Shown: piece after piece, positions 8,954 to 19,484 of the stretch | Layout: each line of letters starts with the position of its first letter | How positions within the stretch are numbered: position 1 is the stretch's first letter | Source: Toxoplasma gondii ME49 | Lineage: Eukaryota; Apicomplexa; Conoidasida; Eucoccidiorida; Sarcocystidae | Reading direction: 5' to 3' | Assembly: GCF_000006565.2 (NCBI RefSeq) | Contig: NW_017383500.1 | Coordinates: forward strand, 1-29,177 | DNA length: 29,177 nucleotides | Program-made: the position numbers and the translations under genes | Notes under the pieces: generated by a model | Database searches by the model: none | What the model saw: only the letters and a program-made list of their open reading frames with translations | Told to the model about the DNA's origin: nothing

Positions 8954-9093
8954 CCGCCACTGGCACGAAACGACCAGCATTTTGCGATCTACTTCGACGT
9001 GCTGGACCCGGTCGCTGACGACGACGTCAGCAGCCGCTCCGAAGTGTCGACCCGCATCCACTGATCCACCATTGTTCACATCAGCTGTCGCGT
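8954..9093 (+). repeat. Satellite unit fragment: 3' end of module F
   Basis: The right edge of the gap resumes at CCGCCACTGGCACGAAACG inside module F and runs to the next unit start. It carries the GGTCGCTGACGACGACGTCAG variant. It matches 10495-10634 closely. Confidence 0.9.
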
Positions 9094-9694
9094 GCCGCTG
9101 TATCGCCGCATCCTTACTGGCGGCGGCTGGGACCGACACACCACACGATGTCCCTCAAGGCAACAGTCATCACCGGTTAGGATTGCCACCGGATATGCTG
9201 GACACGTTCACGAACCCACGCTCCTACATAGCTCCCGTGGACCACGAACGTGTTGTAGGATCACAAGTCTGCGGCCACCAGAGGCAGGTACAACTGACGC
9301 GGTAGAATTGTCGTGTACGATGGACTCTGGACCACATCCAGATCCACCCGCAACACATCGCATGCACTAGCCATTTCCCGGGGTCACACGCACCGCCGAC
9401 CAAGAGTGGAGACAGACTCATGCTGCACTGCTTCATTGCATTCTCTCCGACTTTCTGTGTAGCACCCAATTCTAGTGGTGGACTCCGCAACCGGAACCGT
9501 TCACTACGATCCTCAACACAAAACCCGACACGGGCAACACAGGCGTTCATCGACAATCATGCTGCGTCGCGGGCTCGTATGCAAGTCACCCGTACACGGA
9601 CACCAGCAGCCCGCGCCTCCCGACCGTGTTAACAACCACGTGGCGGCTGAGCAGAGTACATTCCTCGTGGTGTCCGCGCTATCAGCTGTCGCGT
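9094..9694 (+). repeat. Satellite unit, short class
   Basis: A 601-bp unit lacking F. With the following long unit it forms a 1541-bp pair whose start is repeated at 10635. Distinctive variants are GACCGACACACCACACGATG in the head and GTACACGGACACCAGCAGCC in the middle module. Confidence 0.92.
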
Positions 9695-10634
9695 GCCGCT
9701 GCATCGCCGCATCCTTACTGTCGGCTTCTGGGACCAACATGCAACACGTCGTCCCTCAAGGCAACAGTCAACACCAGTTAGGACTGCCACCTGATATGCT
9801 GGACGCGTTCACGAACCCACTCTCCTACGTAGCTCCCGTGGACCACGAGCTTGTTGTAGGATCACAAGTCTGCTGCAACCACAGGCAGGTACAACTGACG
9901 CGGTAGAATTGTCGTGTACGATGGACTCTGGACCACATCCAGAGCCACCCTCAACACCTTGCACATGCACGAACCATTTCCCGGGTCGCACACACCGCCG
10001 ACCAAGAGTGGAGACAGACGCATGCTGCACTGCTTTATTGCATTCTCGCCAACCTTCTTCGTAGCACCCGCCTCCAGTGGCGGACTCCGCAACCGGAACC
10101 GTTCACTGCGGTGCTCAACGCAAAACCCGACACGGGCAACACAGGCGTTCATCGACAATCATGCTGCGTCGTGCGCTCGGATGCAAGTCACCCGTACACG
10201 GAAAGCAGCAGGACGCGCCTCCCGCCGTGCTAACAACCACGTGGAGGCTGAGCTGAGTACATTCCTGGTGGTGTCCGCGCTGACGAGCAATTCATCGGTA
10301 TGCGGAGGAACTGCTATTGGCCACGTCCCCTTGCAATTTGGCCCCCTGGGGTGCGACAGAGACCTGAGCTAACGTACCGCGTCAAGCTGCATGGATGAGG
10401 CAGCGTTGTACCGAATAACGATACACCGGAACACTGCCGGCCGTTGCGTAGTACCCTATGTCTCTTTTGCTCGCGGATGCGTTTTGCTGACTCGCCGCCA
10501 CTGGCACGAAACGACCAGCATTTTGCGATCTACTTCGACGTGCTGGACCCGGTCGCTGACGACGACGTCAGCAGCCGCTCCGAAGTGTCGACCCGCATCC
10601 ACTGATCCACCATTGTTCACATCAGCTGTCGCGT
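9695..10634 (+). repeat. Satellite unit, long class, F1
   Basis: A 940-bp unit. The head has the CCAGAGCCACCCTCAACACC and CCCGGGTCGCACAC variants (one base shorter in the GGGG run), also found at 16234-17103. Module F has the TTGCAATTTGG variant of 4192-6071 but ends with the GACGACGACGTCAG variant, so it looks like a mosaic. Confidence 0.92.
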
Positions 10635-11235
10635 GCCGCTGTATCGCCGCATCCTTACTGGCGGCGGCTGGGACCGACACACCACACGATGTCCCTCAAG
10701 GCAACAGTCATCACCGGTTAGGATTGCCACCGGATATGCTGGACACGTTCACGAACCCACGCTCCTACATAGCTCCCGTGGACCACGAACGTGTTGTAGG
10801 ATCACAAGTCTGCGGCCACCAGAGGCAGGTACAACTGACGCGGTAGAATTGTCGTGTACGATGGACTCTGGACCACATCCAGATCCACCCGCAACACATC
10901 GCATGCACTAGCCATTTCCCGGGGTCACACGCACCGCCGACCAAGAGTGGAGACAGACTCATGCTGCACTGCTTCATTGCATTCTCTCCGACTTTCTGTG
11001 TAGCACGCAATTCTAGTGGTGGACTCCGCAACCGGAACCGTTCACTACGATCCTCAACACAAAACCCGACACGGGCAACACAGGCGTTCATCGACAATCA
11101 TGCTGCGTCGCGGGCTCGTATGCAAGTCACCCGTACACGGACACCAGCAGCCCGCGCCTCCCGACCGTGTTAACAACCACGTGGCGGCTGAGCAGAGTAC
11201 ATTCCTCGTGGTGTCCGCGCTATCAGCTGTCGCGT
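10635..11235 (+). repeat. Satellite unit, short class
   Basis: A 601-bp near-copy of 9094-9694 at an offset of 1541 bp. A visible difference is GTAGCACGCAATTC here (near 11007) against GTAGCACCCAATTC. Confidence 0.92.
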
Positions 11236-11284
11236 GCCGCTGCATCGCCGCATCCTTACTGTCGGCTTCTGGGGACCACATGCA
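11236..11284 (+). repeat. Satellite unit fragment at contig end
   Basis: The start of a head, ending at the gap. The last bases (TCTGGGGACCACATGCA) differ by indels from the usual TCTGGGACCAACATGCA, as expected for low-quality contig ends. Confidence 0.85.
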
Positions 11285-11304
11285 NNNNNNNNNNNNNNNN
11301 NNNN
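11285..11304. other. Assembly gap (20 N)
   Basis: Exactly 20 N between a satellite head and the interior of spacer S2. The left junction of S2 is therefore unknown. Confidence 0.98.
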
Positions 11305-11707
11305 CCACGACAGTAAGCATCAGCTGCTGCATATCATCATGATGCGGCATCCGAGCCGCCTGTTGTTGTTGGCGACGCGCAAAAGAGCAACGATGAGGAC
11401 AACGCTCAGCATCAGCAAGCTCTTCGGCAGGACACGTGGGGATGATAGAAAAATCCATAGTAGCTCGAACCCTTCTCGTGGAGCGAGACCTGCTGCAGCC
11501 AAAGACGTTTGTCCACCCTACTGAGACAGGGCTGTCCTAAACGATGGACATTTGTCCCCCGTTCCGGTTGCAACCTCACCTGCTATCTCATGCAGTGACA
11601 ATCCCCTCAAGTGGCCCACGACGCCCCCCAAGAGACGCGCCGTCTCGCGGACGAGAGCCGATTAACAGTCGCTCTTTTCAGTTGGTAGAAATGCAACGCA
11701 AAGTAGC

Positions 11708-11998
11708 GTGCATGCTACATCCGAGGGCCACACCCACGACAACTGCCCACGTCCACAGACAACCCCACCATTTCAACCGGATTTGCAACTACTACTGATC
11801 CACGACTTCACCTTCATCGCTTCCTCTGGGGCACACATGCGACGCCCTCATGCTCTTCAGTCCTGCCCAACTACGCCTCTCCCCACCATGTCCGGTCCTT
11901 CTGTGTATGCCTACATCCTTTCGTCGGACGCGACGAATGGACTCTTTTTGATTGTTGTGCCAGAGAACGTGAACGACTCAAGGTACTCGCTGCGGTGA
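11708..11998 (+). other. 96-codon open frame in S2 (coding status doubtful)
   Basis: An ATG frame beginning MHATSEGHTHD and ending NDSRYSLR, with an internal ATG at 11888 that corresponds to the frame at 49-159. It overlaps another + frame (11544-11798) in a different phase. The C-terminal ~36 residues look the most protein-like of anything in the window. No domain or homologue is recognised, and the diverged cassette S' does not preserve it. Confidence 0.2.
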
Positions 11999-12139
11999 AA
12001 GAACAGTGTCGTTTGTCTGCACTGCATCGAGTACCTCACGCGGCGCATCCGTACGCAACGCACCTGATATTCTCTCACGGCATCTCAACAAAAACCAAGA
12101 ATTCTCGCCCACAGCTGCTGCCTTGGCGATAGACGCAGG

Positions 12140-12313
12140 ATGATTGTTAGGGGACAGTCCCCCGAGGCCGACCCGTCGATTAAACAGTGTCGATGGCATA
12201 AGGAGGACGGAACGCCAGACGTCCCAGAAGTACACACCCCGGCGCCCATCGGCACACCTCATGTCGACATTGTCGAAGCGACCACCGGACCTCTCGCGGC
12301 ACACACCCCTTAA
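12140..12313 (+). other. 57-codon open frame at the 3' end of S2 (coding status doubtful)
   Basis: The S2 copy of the frame at 301-474: same ATG, same TAA and the same spacing (about 5 bases) to the satellite junction. It carries no independent evidence of coding because the cassette copies are near-identical. Confidence 0.15.
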
Positions 12314-12318
12314 CACCA

Positions 12319-12946
12319 GAGTGGAGACAGACACACGCTGCACTGCTTTATTGCATTATCGCCAACCTTCTGGGTAGCACCCAATTCTAGTGGTGAGATG
12401 CGCAACCGGAACCGTTCACTGCGATCTTCAACACAAACCCCGACACGGGCGACACAGCGTTCGTCGACATTCATGATGCGTCGCGGGCTCGATGCAAAGT
12501 CACCCGTACACGGAAAGCAGCAGGACGCGCCTCCCGACCGTGTTAATAACCACGTGGCGGCTGAGCAGGGTAAATTCCTCGTGGTGTCCGCGCTGACGAG
12601 CAATTCATCGGTATGCGGAGGAACTGCTATTGGCCACGTCCCCTTGCACTGTGGCCCCCTGGGGTGCGACAGAGACCTGAGCTAACGTACCGCGTCAAGC
12701 TGCATGGATGAGGCAGCGTTGTACCGAAACCGATACAGCGGAACACTGCTGGCCGTTGCGTAGTACCCTATGTCTCTTTTACTCGCGGATGCGTTTCGCT
12801 GACTCGCCTCGACTGGCATGAAACGACCTGTATTTTGCGATCTACTTCGACGTGCTGGACCCGATCGCTGATGATGACATCAGCAGCCGCTCCGAAGTGT
12901 CGACCCGCATCCACTGATCCACCATTATTCAAAGCAGCTGTCGCGT
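12319..12946 (+). repeat. Partial satellite unit after S2 (middle module plus F1)
   Basis: Starts with the cassette-junction variant GACAGACACACGCTGC. Unlike the partial units after S1 and S3, it contains module F (F1). The stretch 12393-12505 has a cluster of indels and substitutions (GGTGAGATGCGCAACC; CTCGATGCAAAGTC) that breaks the forward frame seen elsewhere. Confidence 0.88.
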
Positions 12947-13815
12947 GCCGCTGCATCGCCGCATCCTGACTGCTGCCTTCTGGGACCGACACACAACACG
13001 TCGTCCCTCAAGGCAACAGTCAACACCAGTTAGGACTGCCACCTGATATGCTGGACGCGTTCACGAACCCACTCTCCTACGTAGCTCCCGTGGACCACGA
13101 GCTTGTTGTAGAATCACAAGTCTGCGGCCACCAGAGGCAGGTACAACTGACGCGGTAGAGTTGTCGTGTACGATGGACTTTGGACCACATCCAGATCCAC
13201 CTGCAATACATGGCATGCACTAGCCATTTCCCGGGGTCACACGCACCGCCGACCAAGAGTGGAGACAGACTCATGCTGCACTGCTTCATTGCATTCTCTC
13301 CGACTTTCTGCGTAGCACCCAATTCTAGTGGCGGACTCCGCAAGAGGAAGCGTTCCCTGCGATCTTCAACACAAAACCCGACACGGGCAACACAGGCATT
13401 CATCGACAATCATGCTGCGTCGCCAGCTCGGATGCAAGTTACATTCCTGCTGGTGTCCGCGCTAACGACCACCCCATCGGTATGTGGAGGAACTGCAATT
13501 GGCTACCATCCAGTGCGTTGCAGGTTCCTGGGGCGCGACAGGGTCCGGCGATGACCTAGCGGATGGTGCTGCATTGTTGAGGACGGGTTGTACGGAAAAC
13601 GATACACCGGAACATTGCCGGCCGTTGTGTACTACCCTATGTGTCTTTTACTCGCGGATGCGTTTCGCTGACTCGCCGCCACTGGCACGAAACGACCAGC
13701 TTTTTGCGATCTACTTCGACGTGCTGGACCCGATCGCTGATGATGACATCAGAAGCCGCTCCGAAGTGTCGACCCGCATCCACTGATCCACCATTGTTCA
13801 CATCAGCTGTCGCGT
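12947..13815 (+). repeat. Satellite unit, delta class, F2
   Basis: 869 bp. The middle module lacks ~70 bp: GGATGCAAGT joins directly to TACATTCCTGCTGG. Module F is type F2, with GGCTACCATCCAGTGCG and GATGACCTAGCGGATGG. The same unit recurs at 16234-17103 (offset 3287) with a different head. Confidence 0.92.
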
Positions 13816-14686
13816 GCCGCTGTATCGCCGCATCCTTACTGGCGGCGGCTGGGACCAACACGCAACACGTCGTCCCTCAAGGCAACAGTCAACACCAGTT
13901 AGGACTGCCACCTGATATGCTGGACACGCTCAAGCACCCACGCTCCTACATAGCTCCCGTGGACCACGCGCATGTTGTAGGATCACACGTGGGCTGCACC
14001 GAGAGGCAGGTACAACTGATGCGATAGACCTGTCGTGTGCGATGGACTCTGGACCACGTCCACAGCCACCCTCAACACCTTGCACATGCACGAACAAATT
14101 ACCGGGGTCACACACATCGCATATCAAGAGTGGAGACAATCGCATGATGCACTGTTTTGTTGCATTCTCGCCAACCTTCTGCGTAGCACCCAATTCTAGT
14201 GGCGGACTCCGCAAGAGGAAGCGTTGCCTGCGATCTTCAACACAAACCCCGACACGGCCAACACAGGCGTTCATCGACAATCATGCTGCGTCGCCAGCTC
14301 GGATGCAAGTTACATTCCTGCTGGTGTCCGCGCTAACGACCACCCCATCGGTATGTGGAGGAACTGCAATTGGCTACCATCCAGTGCGTTGCAGGTTCCT
14401 GGGGCGCGACAGGGTCCGGCGATGACCTAGCGGATGGTGCTGCATTGTTGAGGACGGGTTGTACGGAAAACGATACACCGGAACATTGCCGGCCGTTGTG
14501 TACTACCCTATGTCTCTTTTACTCGCGGATGCGTTTCGCTGACTCGCCGCCACTGGCACGAAACGACCAGCATTTTGCGATCTACTTCGACGTGCTGGAC
14601 CCGATCGCTGATGATGACTTCAGAAGCCGCTCCGAAGTGTCGACCCGCATCCACTGATCCACCATTGTTCACATCAGCTGTCGCGT
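13816..14686 (+). repeat. Satellite unit, delta class, F2
   Basis: 871 bp. The head carries CGCATGTTGTAGGATCACACG and the variant ACGAACAAATTACCGGGG, also found in the head at 25099. The middle module has GCAAGAGGAAGCGTTGCC. It combines features scattered through distant units. Confidence 0.92.
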
Positions 14687-15289
14687 GCCGCTGTATCGCC
14701 GCATCCTTACTGGCGGCGGCTGGGGCCAACACGCAACACGTCGTCCCTCAACGCAACAGTCAACACCGGTTAGGACTGCCGCCTGATATGCTGGACACGT
14801 TCACGAACCCACGCTCCTACATAGCTCCCGTGGACCACGAACGTGTTGTAGGATCACAAGTCTGCTGCAACCAGAGGCAGGTACAACTGACGCAGTAGAA
14901 TTGTCTTTTACGATGGACTCTGGACCACATCCAGATCCACCCTCAACACCTCGGGCATGCACGAACCATTTCCCGGGGTCACACGCACCGCCGACCAAGA
15001 GTGGAGACAGACTCATGCTGCACTGCTTCATTGCATTCTCTCCGACTTTCTGTGTAGCACGCAATTCTAGTGGTGGACTCCGCAACCGGAACCGTTCACT
15101 ACGATCCTCAACACAAAACCCGACACGGGCAACACAGGCGTTCATCGACAATCATGCTGCGTCGCGGGCTCGTATGCAAGTCACCCGTACACGGAAATCA
15201 GCAGCCCGCGCCTCCCGACCGTGTTAACAACCACGTGGCGGCTGAGCAGAGTACATTCCTGGTGGTGTCCGCGCTATCAGCTGTCACGT
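14687..15289 (+). repeat. Satellite unit, short class
   Basis: 603 bp, without module F; the junction reads GTCCGCGCTATCAGCTGTCACG. The two extra bases relative to 601-bp short units come from the AACACCTCGGGCATGCACG head variant. Confidence 0.92.
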
Positions 15290-16233
15290 GCCGCTGCATC
15301 GCCGCATCCTTACTGTCGGCTTCTGGGACCAACATGCAACACGTCGTCCCTCAAGGCAAAAACAGTCAACACCAGTTAGGACTGCCACCTGATATGCTGG
15401 ACACGTTCACGAACCCACGCTCCTACATAGCTCCCGTGGACCACGAGCTTGTTGTAGGATCACAAGTCTGCTGCAACCAGAGGCAGTTCCAACTGACGCG
15501 ATAGAATTGTCGTGTACGATGGACTCTGGACCACATCCAGATCCACCCGCAACACCTTGCGCATGCACGAACCATTTCCCGGTGTCACACACACCGCACA
15601 TCAAGAGTGGAGACACACGCATGCTGCACTGCTGTATTGCAATCTCGCCAACCTTCTGCGTAGCACCCAATTCTAGTGGCGGACTCCGCAACCGGAACCG
15701 TTCACTGCGATCCTCAACACAAAACCCGACACGGGAGACACAGGCGTTCATCGACGAATCATGCTGCGTCGCGGGCTCGGATGCAAGTCACCCGTACACG
15801 GAAAGCAGCAGGACGCGCCTCCCGCCGTGCTAACAACCACGTGGAGGCTGAGCTGAGTACATTCCTGGTGGTGTCCGCGCTGACGAGCAATTCATCGGTA
15901 TGCGGAGGAACTGCTATTGGCCACGTCCCCTTGCACTGTGGCCCCCTGGGGTGCGACAGAGACCTGAGCTAACGTACCGCGTCAAGCTGCATGGATGAGG
16001 CAGCGTTGTACCGAAACCGATACGGCGGAACACTGCTGGCCGTTGCGTAGTACCCTATGTCTCTTTTACTCGCGGATGCGTTTCGCTGACTCGCCTCGAC
16101 TGGCATGAAACGACCTGTATTTTGCGATCTACTTCGACGTGCTGGACCCGATCGCTGATGATGACATCAGCAGCCGCTCCGAAGTGTCGACCCGCATCCA
16201 CTGATCCACCATTATTCAAAGCAGCTGTCGCGT
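15290..16233 (+). repeat. Satellite unit, long class, F1
   Basis: 944 bp. The extra bases are an A-run expansion in the head (GGCAAAAACAGTC, near 15352) and one inserted base in the middle module (CGACGAATCATG, near 15755). Module F is F1 with TTGCACTGTGGCC. Confidence 0.92.
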
Positions 16234-17103
16234 GCCGCTGCATCGCCGCATCCTGACTGCCGCCGGCTGGGACCAACACACAACACGTCGTCCCTCAACG
16301 CAACAGTCAACACCAGTTAGGACTGCCACCTGATATGCTGGACACGTTCACGAACCCACGCTCCTACATAGCTCCCGTGGACCACGAGCTTGTTGTAGGA
16401 TCACAAGTCTGCTGCAACCAGAGGCAGTTCCAACTGACGCGATAGAATTGTCGTGTACGGTGGACTCTGGACCACATCCAGAGCCACCCTCAACACCTTG
16501 CACATGCACGAACCATTTCCCGGGTCGCACACACCGCCGACCAAGAGTGGAGACAGACGCATGCTGCACTGCTTTATTGCATTCTCGCCAACCTTCTTCG
16601 TAGCACCCGCCTCCAGTGGCGGACTCCGCAACCGGAACCGTTCACTGCGATCTTCAACACAAAACCCGACACGGGCGACACAGGCGTTCGTCGACAATCA
16701 TGCTGCGTCGCCAGCTCGGATGCAAGTTACATTCCTGCTGGTGTCCGCGCTAACGACCACCCCATCGGTATGTGGAGGAACTGCAATTGGCTACCATCCA
16801 GTGCGTTGCAGGTTCCTGGGGCGCGACAGGGTCCGGCGATGACCTAGCGGATGGTGCTGCATTGTTGAGGACGGGTTGTACGGAAAACGATACACCGGAA
16901 CATTGCCGGCCGTTGTGTACTACCCTATGTGTCTTTTACTCGCGGATGCGTTTCGCTGACTCGCCGCCACTGGCACGAAACGACCAGCTTTTTGCGATCT
17001 ACTTCGACGTGCTGGACCCGATCGCTGATGATGACATCAGAAGCCGCTCCGAAGTGTCGACCCGCATCCACTGATCCACCATTGTTCACATCAGCTGTCG
17101 CGT
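16234..17103 (+). repeat. Satellite unit, delta class, F2
   Basis: 870 bp. The head is related to 9695-10634 (CCAGAGCCACCCTC; CCCGGGTCGCACAC), while the 3' half repeats 12947-13815, including CGACCAGCTTTTTGCG and GATGACATCAG. The head and tail come from different lineages, consistent with conversion or unequal exchange. Confidence 0.92.
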
Positions 17104-17491
17104 GCCGCTGTATCGCCGCATCCTTACCGTCGGCGGCTGGGACCAACATGCAACACGCCGTTCCTCAGCGCAACAGTCAACACCAGATAGAACTGCCACC
17201 TGATATGCCGGACACGCTCAAGAACCCACGCTCCTACATAGCTCCCGCGGACCACGAGCTTGTTGTAGGATCACAAGTCTGCTGCAACCAGAGGCAGTTC
17301 CAACTGACGCGATAGACTTGTCGTGTACAATGGACTCTGGACCACATCCAGATCCACCCGCAACACCTTGCGCATGCACGAACCATTTCCCGGTGTCACA
17401 CACACCGCACATCAAGAGTGGAGACACACGCATGCTGCACTGCTTTATTGCATTCTCGCCAACCTTCTGCGTAGCACCCAGTTCTAGTGGC
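17104..17491 (+). repeat. Satellite unit fragment before gap
   Basis: A head plus the first ~75 bp of a middle module. The head shares the CAGATAGAACTGCC and ATGCCGGACACG changes of 5132-6071. It ends at GTTCTAGTGGC beside the N run, already past the GAGTGGAGAC position where the spacers join on their right side. Confidence 0.9.
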
Positions 17492-17511
17492 NNNNNNNNN
17501 NNNNNNNNNNN
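17492..17511. other. Assembly gap (20 N)
   Basis: Exactly 20 N between a middle module and the interior of spacer S3, so the left junction of S3 is again missing. Confidence 0.98.
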
Positions 17512-17644
17512 CTCACCTGCTATCTCATGCAGTGACAATCCCCTCAAGTGGCCCACGACGCCCCCCCAGAGACGCGCCGTCTCGCGGACGAGAGCCGATT
17601 AACAGTCGCTCTTTTCAGTTGGTAGAAATGCAACGCAAAGTAGC

Positions 17645-17935
17645 GTGCATGCTACATCCGAGGGCCACACCCACGACAACTGCCCACGTCCACAGACAAC
17701 CCCACCATTTCAACCGGATTTGCAACTACTACTGATCCACGACTTCACCTTCATCGCTTCCTCTGGGGCACACATGCGACGCCCTCATGCTCTTCAGTCC
17801 TGCCCAACTACGCCTCTCCCCACCATGTCCGGTCCTTCTGTGTATGCCTACATCCTTTCGTCGGACGCGACGAATGGACTCTTTTTGATTGTTGTGCCAG
17901 AGAACGTGAACGACTCAAGGTACTCGCTGCGGTGA
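17645..17935 (+). other. 96-codon open frame in S3 (coding status doubtful)
   Basis: The S3 copy of the 11708-11998 frame, with the same predicted protein. It gives no independent support for coding because the surrounding DNA is equally conserved. Confidence 0.2.
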
Positions 17936-18076
17936 AAGAACAGTGTCGTTTGTCTGCACTGCATCGAGTACCTCACGCGGCGCATCCGTACGCAACGCAC
18001 CTGATATTCTCTCACGGCATCTCAACAAAAACCAAGAATTCTCGCCCACAGCTGCTGCCTTGGCGATAGACGCAGG

Positions 18077-18250
18077 ATGATTGTTAGGGGACAGACCCCC
18101 GAGGCCGACCCGTCGATTAAACAGTGTCGATGGCATAAGGAGGACGGAACGCCAGACGTCCCAGAAGTACACACCCCGGCGCCCATCGGCACACCTCATG
18201 TCGACATTGTCGAAGCGACCACCGGACCTCTCGCGGCACACACCCCTTAA
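18077..18250 (+). other. 57-codon open frame at the 3' end of S3 (coding status doubtful)
   Basis: The S3 copy of the 301-474 frame. It includes the substitution near 18094, which changes Ser to Thr in this frame (CAG TCC becomes CAG ACC), while the stop and the distance to the satellite are unchanged. Confidence 0.15.
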
Positions 18251-18255
18251 CACCA

Positions 18256-18546
18256 GAGTGGAGACAGACACACGCTGCACTGCTTTATTGCATTCTCGCC
18301 AACCTTCTGGGTAGCACCCAATTCTAGTGGTGGACTCCGCAACCGGAACCGTTCACTGCGATCTTCAACAAAAAACCCGACACGGGCGACACAGGCGTTC
18401 GTCGACAATCATGCTGCGTCGCGGGCTCGGATGCAAGTCACCCGTACACGGAAATAAGCAGGACGCGCCTCCCGACCGTGTCAACAACCTGGTGGAGGCT
18501 GAGCCGGATACATTCCTGGTGGTGTCCGCGGTATCAGCGGTCGGGT
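18256..18546 (+). repeat. Partial satellite unit (middle module only, short type) after S3
   Basis: Matches 480-770 almost base for base, including the unusual GGAAATAAGCAGGACGCGCC and GGTATCAGCGGTCGGGTGCC. S1 and S3 therefore share one history with their first partial unit, whereas S2 leads into a different unit. Confidence 0.9.
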
Positions 18547-19484
18547 GCCGCTGTATCGCCGCATCCTTACTGTCGGCGGCTGGGACCAACATGCACACGT
18601 CGTTCCTCAACGCAACAGTCAACACCAGTTAGGACTGCCACCTGATATGCTGGACACGTTCACGAACCCACGCTCCTACATAGCTCCCGTGGACCACGAG
18701 CTTGTTGTAGGATCACAAGTCTGCTGCAACCAGAGGCAGTTCCAACTGACGCGATAGAATTGTCGTGTACGATGGACTCTGGACCACATCCAGATCCACC
18801 CGCAACACCTTGCGCGTGCAATAGCCATTTCCCGGTGTCACACACACCGCCGACCAAGAGTGGAGACAGACGCATGCTGCACTGCTTTATTGCATTCTCG
18901 CCAACCTTCTGCGTAGCACCCAATTCTAGTGGCGACTCCGCACCCGGAACCGTTCACAGCGATCTGGAACAAAAAACCCGACACGGGCAACACAGGCGTG
19001 GTCCGATAATCATGCTGCATCGTTGGCTCGGATGCAAGTCACCCGTACACGGAAAGCAGCAGGACGCGCCTCCCGCCGTGCTAACAACCACGTGGAGGCT
19101 GAGCTGAGTACATTCCTGGTGGTGTCCGCGCTGACGAGCACTTCATCGGTATGCGGAGGAACTGCTATTGGCCACGTCCCCTTGCACTGTGGCCCCCTGG
19201 GGTGCGACAGAGACCTGAGCTAACGTACCGCGTCAAGCTGCATGGATGAGGCAGCGTTGTACCGAAACCGATACAGCGGAACACTGCTGGCCGTTGCGTA
19301 GTACCCTATGTCTCTTTTACTCGCGGATGCGTTTCGCTGACTCGCCTCGACTGGCACGAAACGACCTGTATTTTGCGATCTACTTCGACGTGCTGGACCC
19401 GATCGCTGATGATGACGTCAGCAGCCGCTCCGAAGTGTCGACCCGCATCCACTGATCCACCATTGTTCACATCAGCTGTCGCGT
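18547..19484 (+). repeat. Satellite unit, long class, F1
   Basis: 938 bp. The head lacks one base of GCAACACG (CATGCACACGTCG near 18593), unlike the otherwise matching start of 771-1710. The stretch 18930-19030 in the middle module is unusually divergent (CACAGCGATCTGGAACAAAA; CGTGGTCCGATAATCATG). Confidence 0.9.

Larger units (their letters stand above)
11305..12318 (+). repeat. Spacer cassette S2 (longest copy seen)
   Basis: The most complete cassette, still without its left junction. Positions 11305-11574 occur only here in the window, 11575-12318 match S3 at an offset of 5937, and 11839 onward matches S1. It enters the satellite at GAGTGGAGAC (12319). I see no terminal repeats, tRNA-like folds or recognisable protein. 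Several short overlapping frames exist, including 11544-11798 and 11708-11998. Confidence 0.9.
17512..18255 (+). repeat. Spacer cassette S3 (right part)
   Basis: Near-identical to 11575-12318. Visible differences are a substitution in the C run near 17568 and GGGACAGACCCCCG near 18094 (GGGACAGTCCCCCG in S1 and S2). It enters the satellite at 18256 with the same junction. It contains copies of the doubtful frames at 17645-17935 and 18077-18250. Confidence 0.9.

Noticed and set aside
11520..11545. Interstitial telomere repeat (CCTAAAC)
   Set aside because: A single CCTAAAC occurs with no tandem copies, so it is chance.
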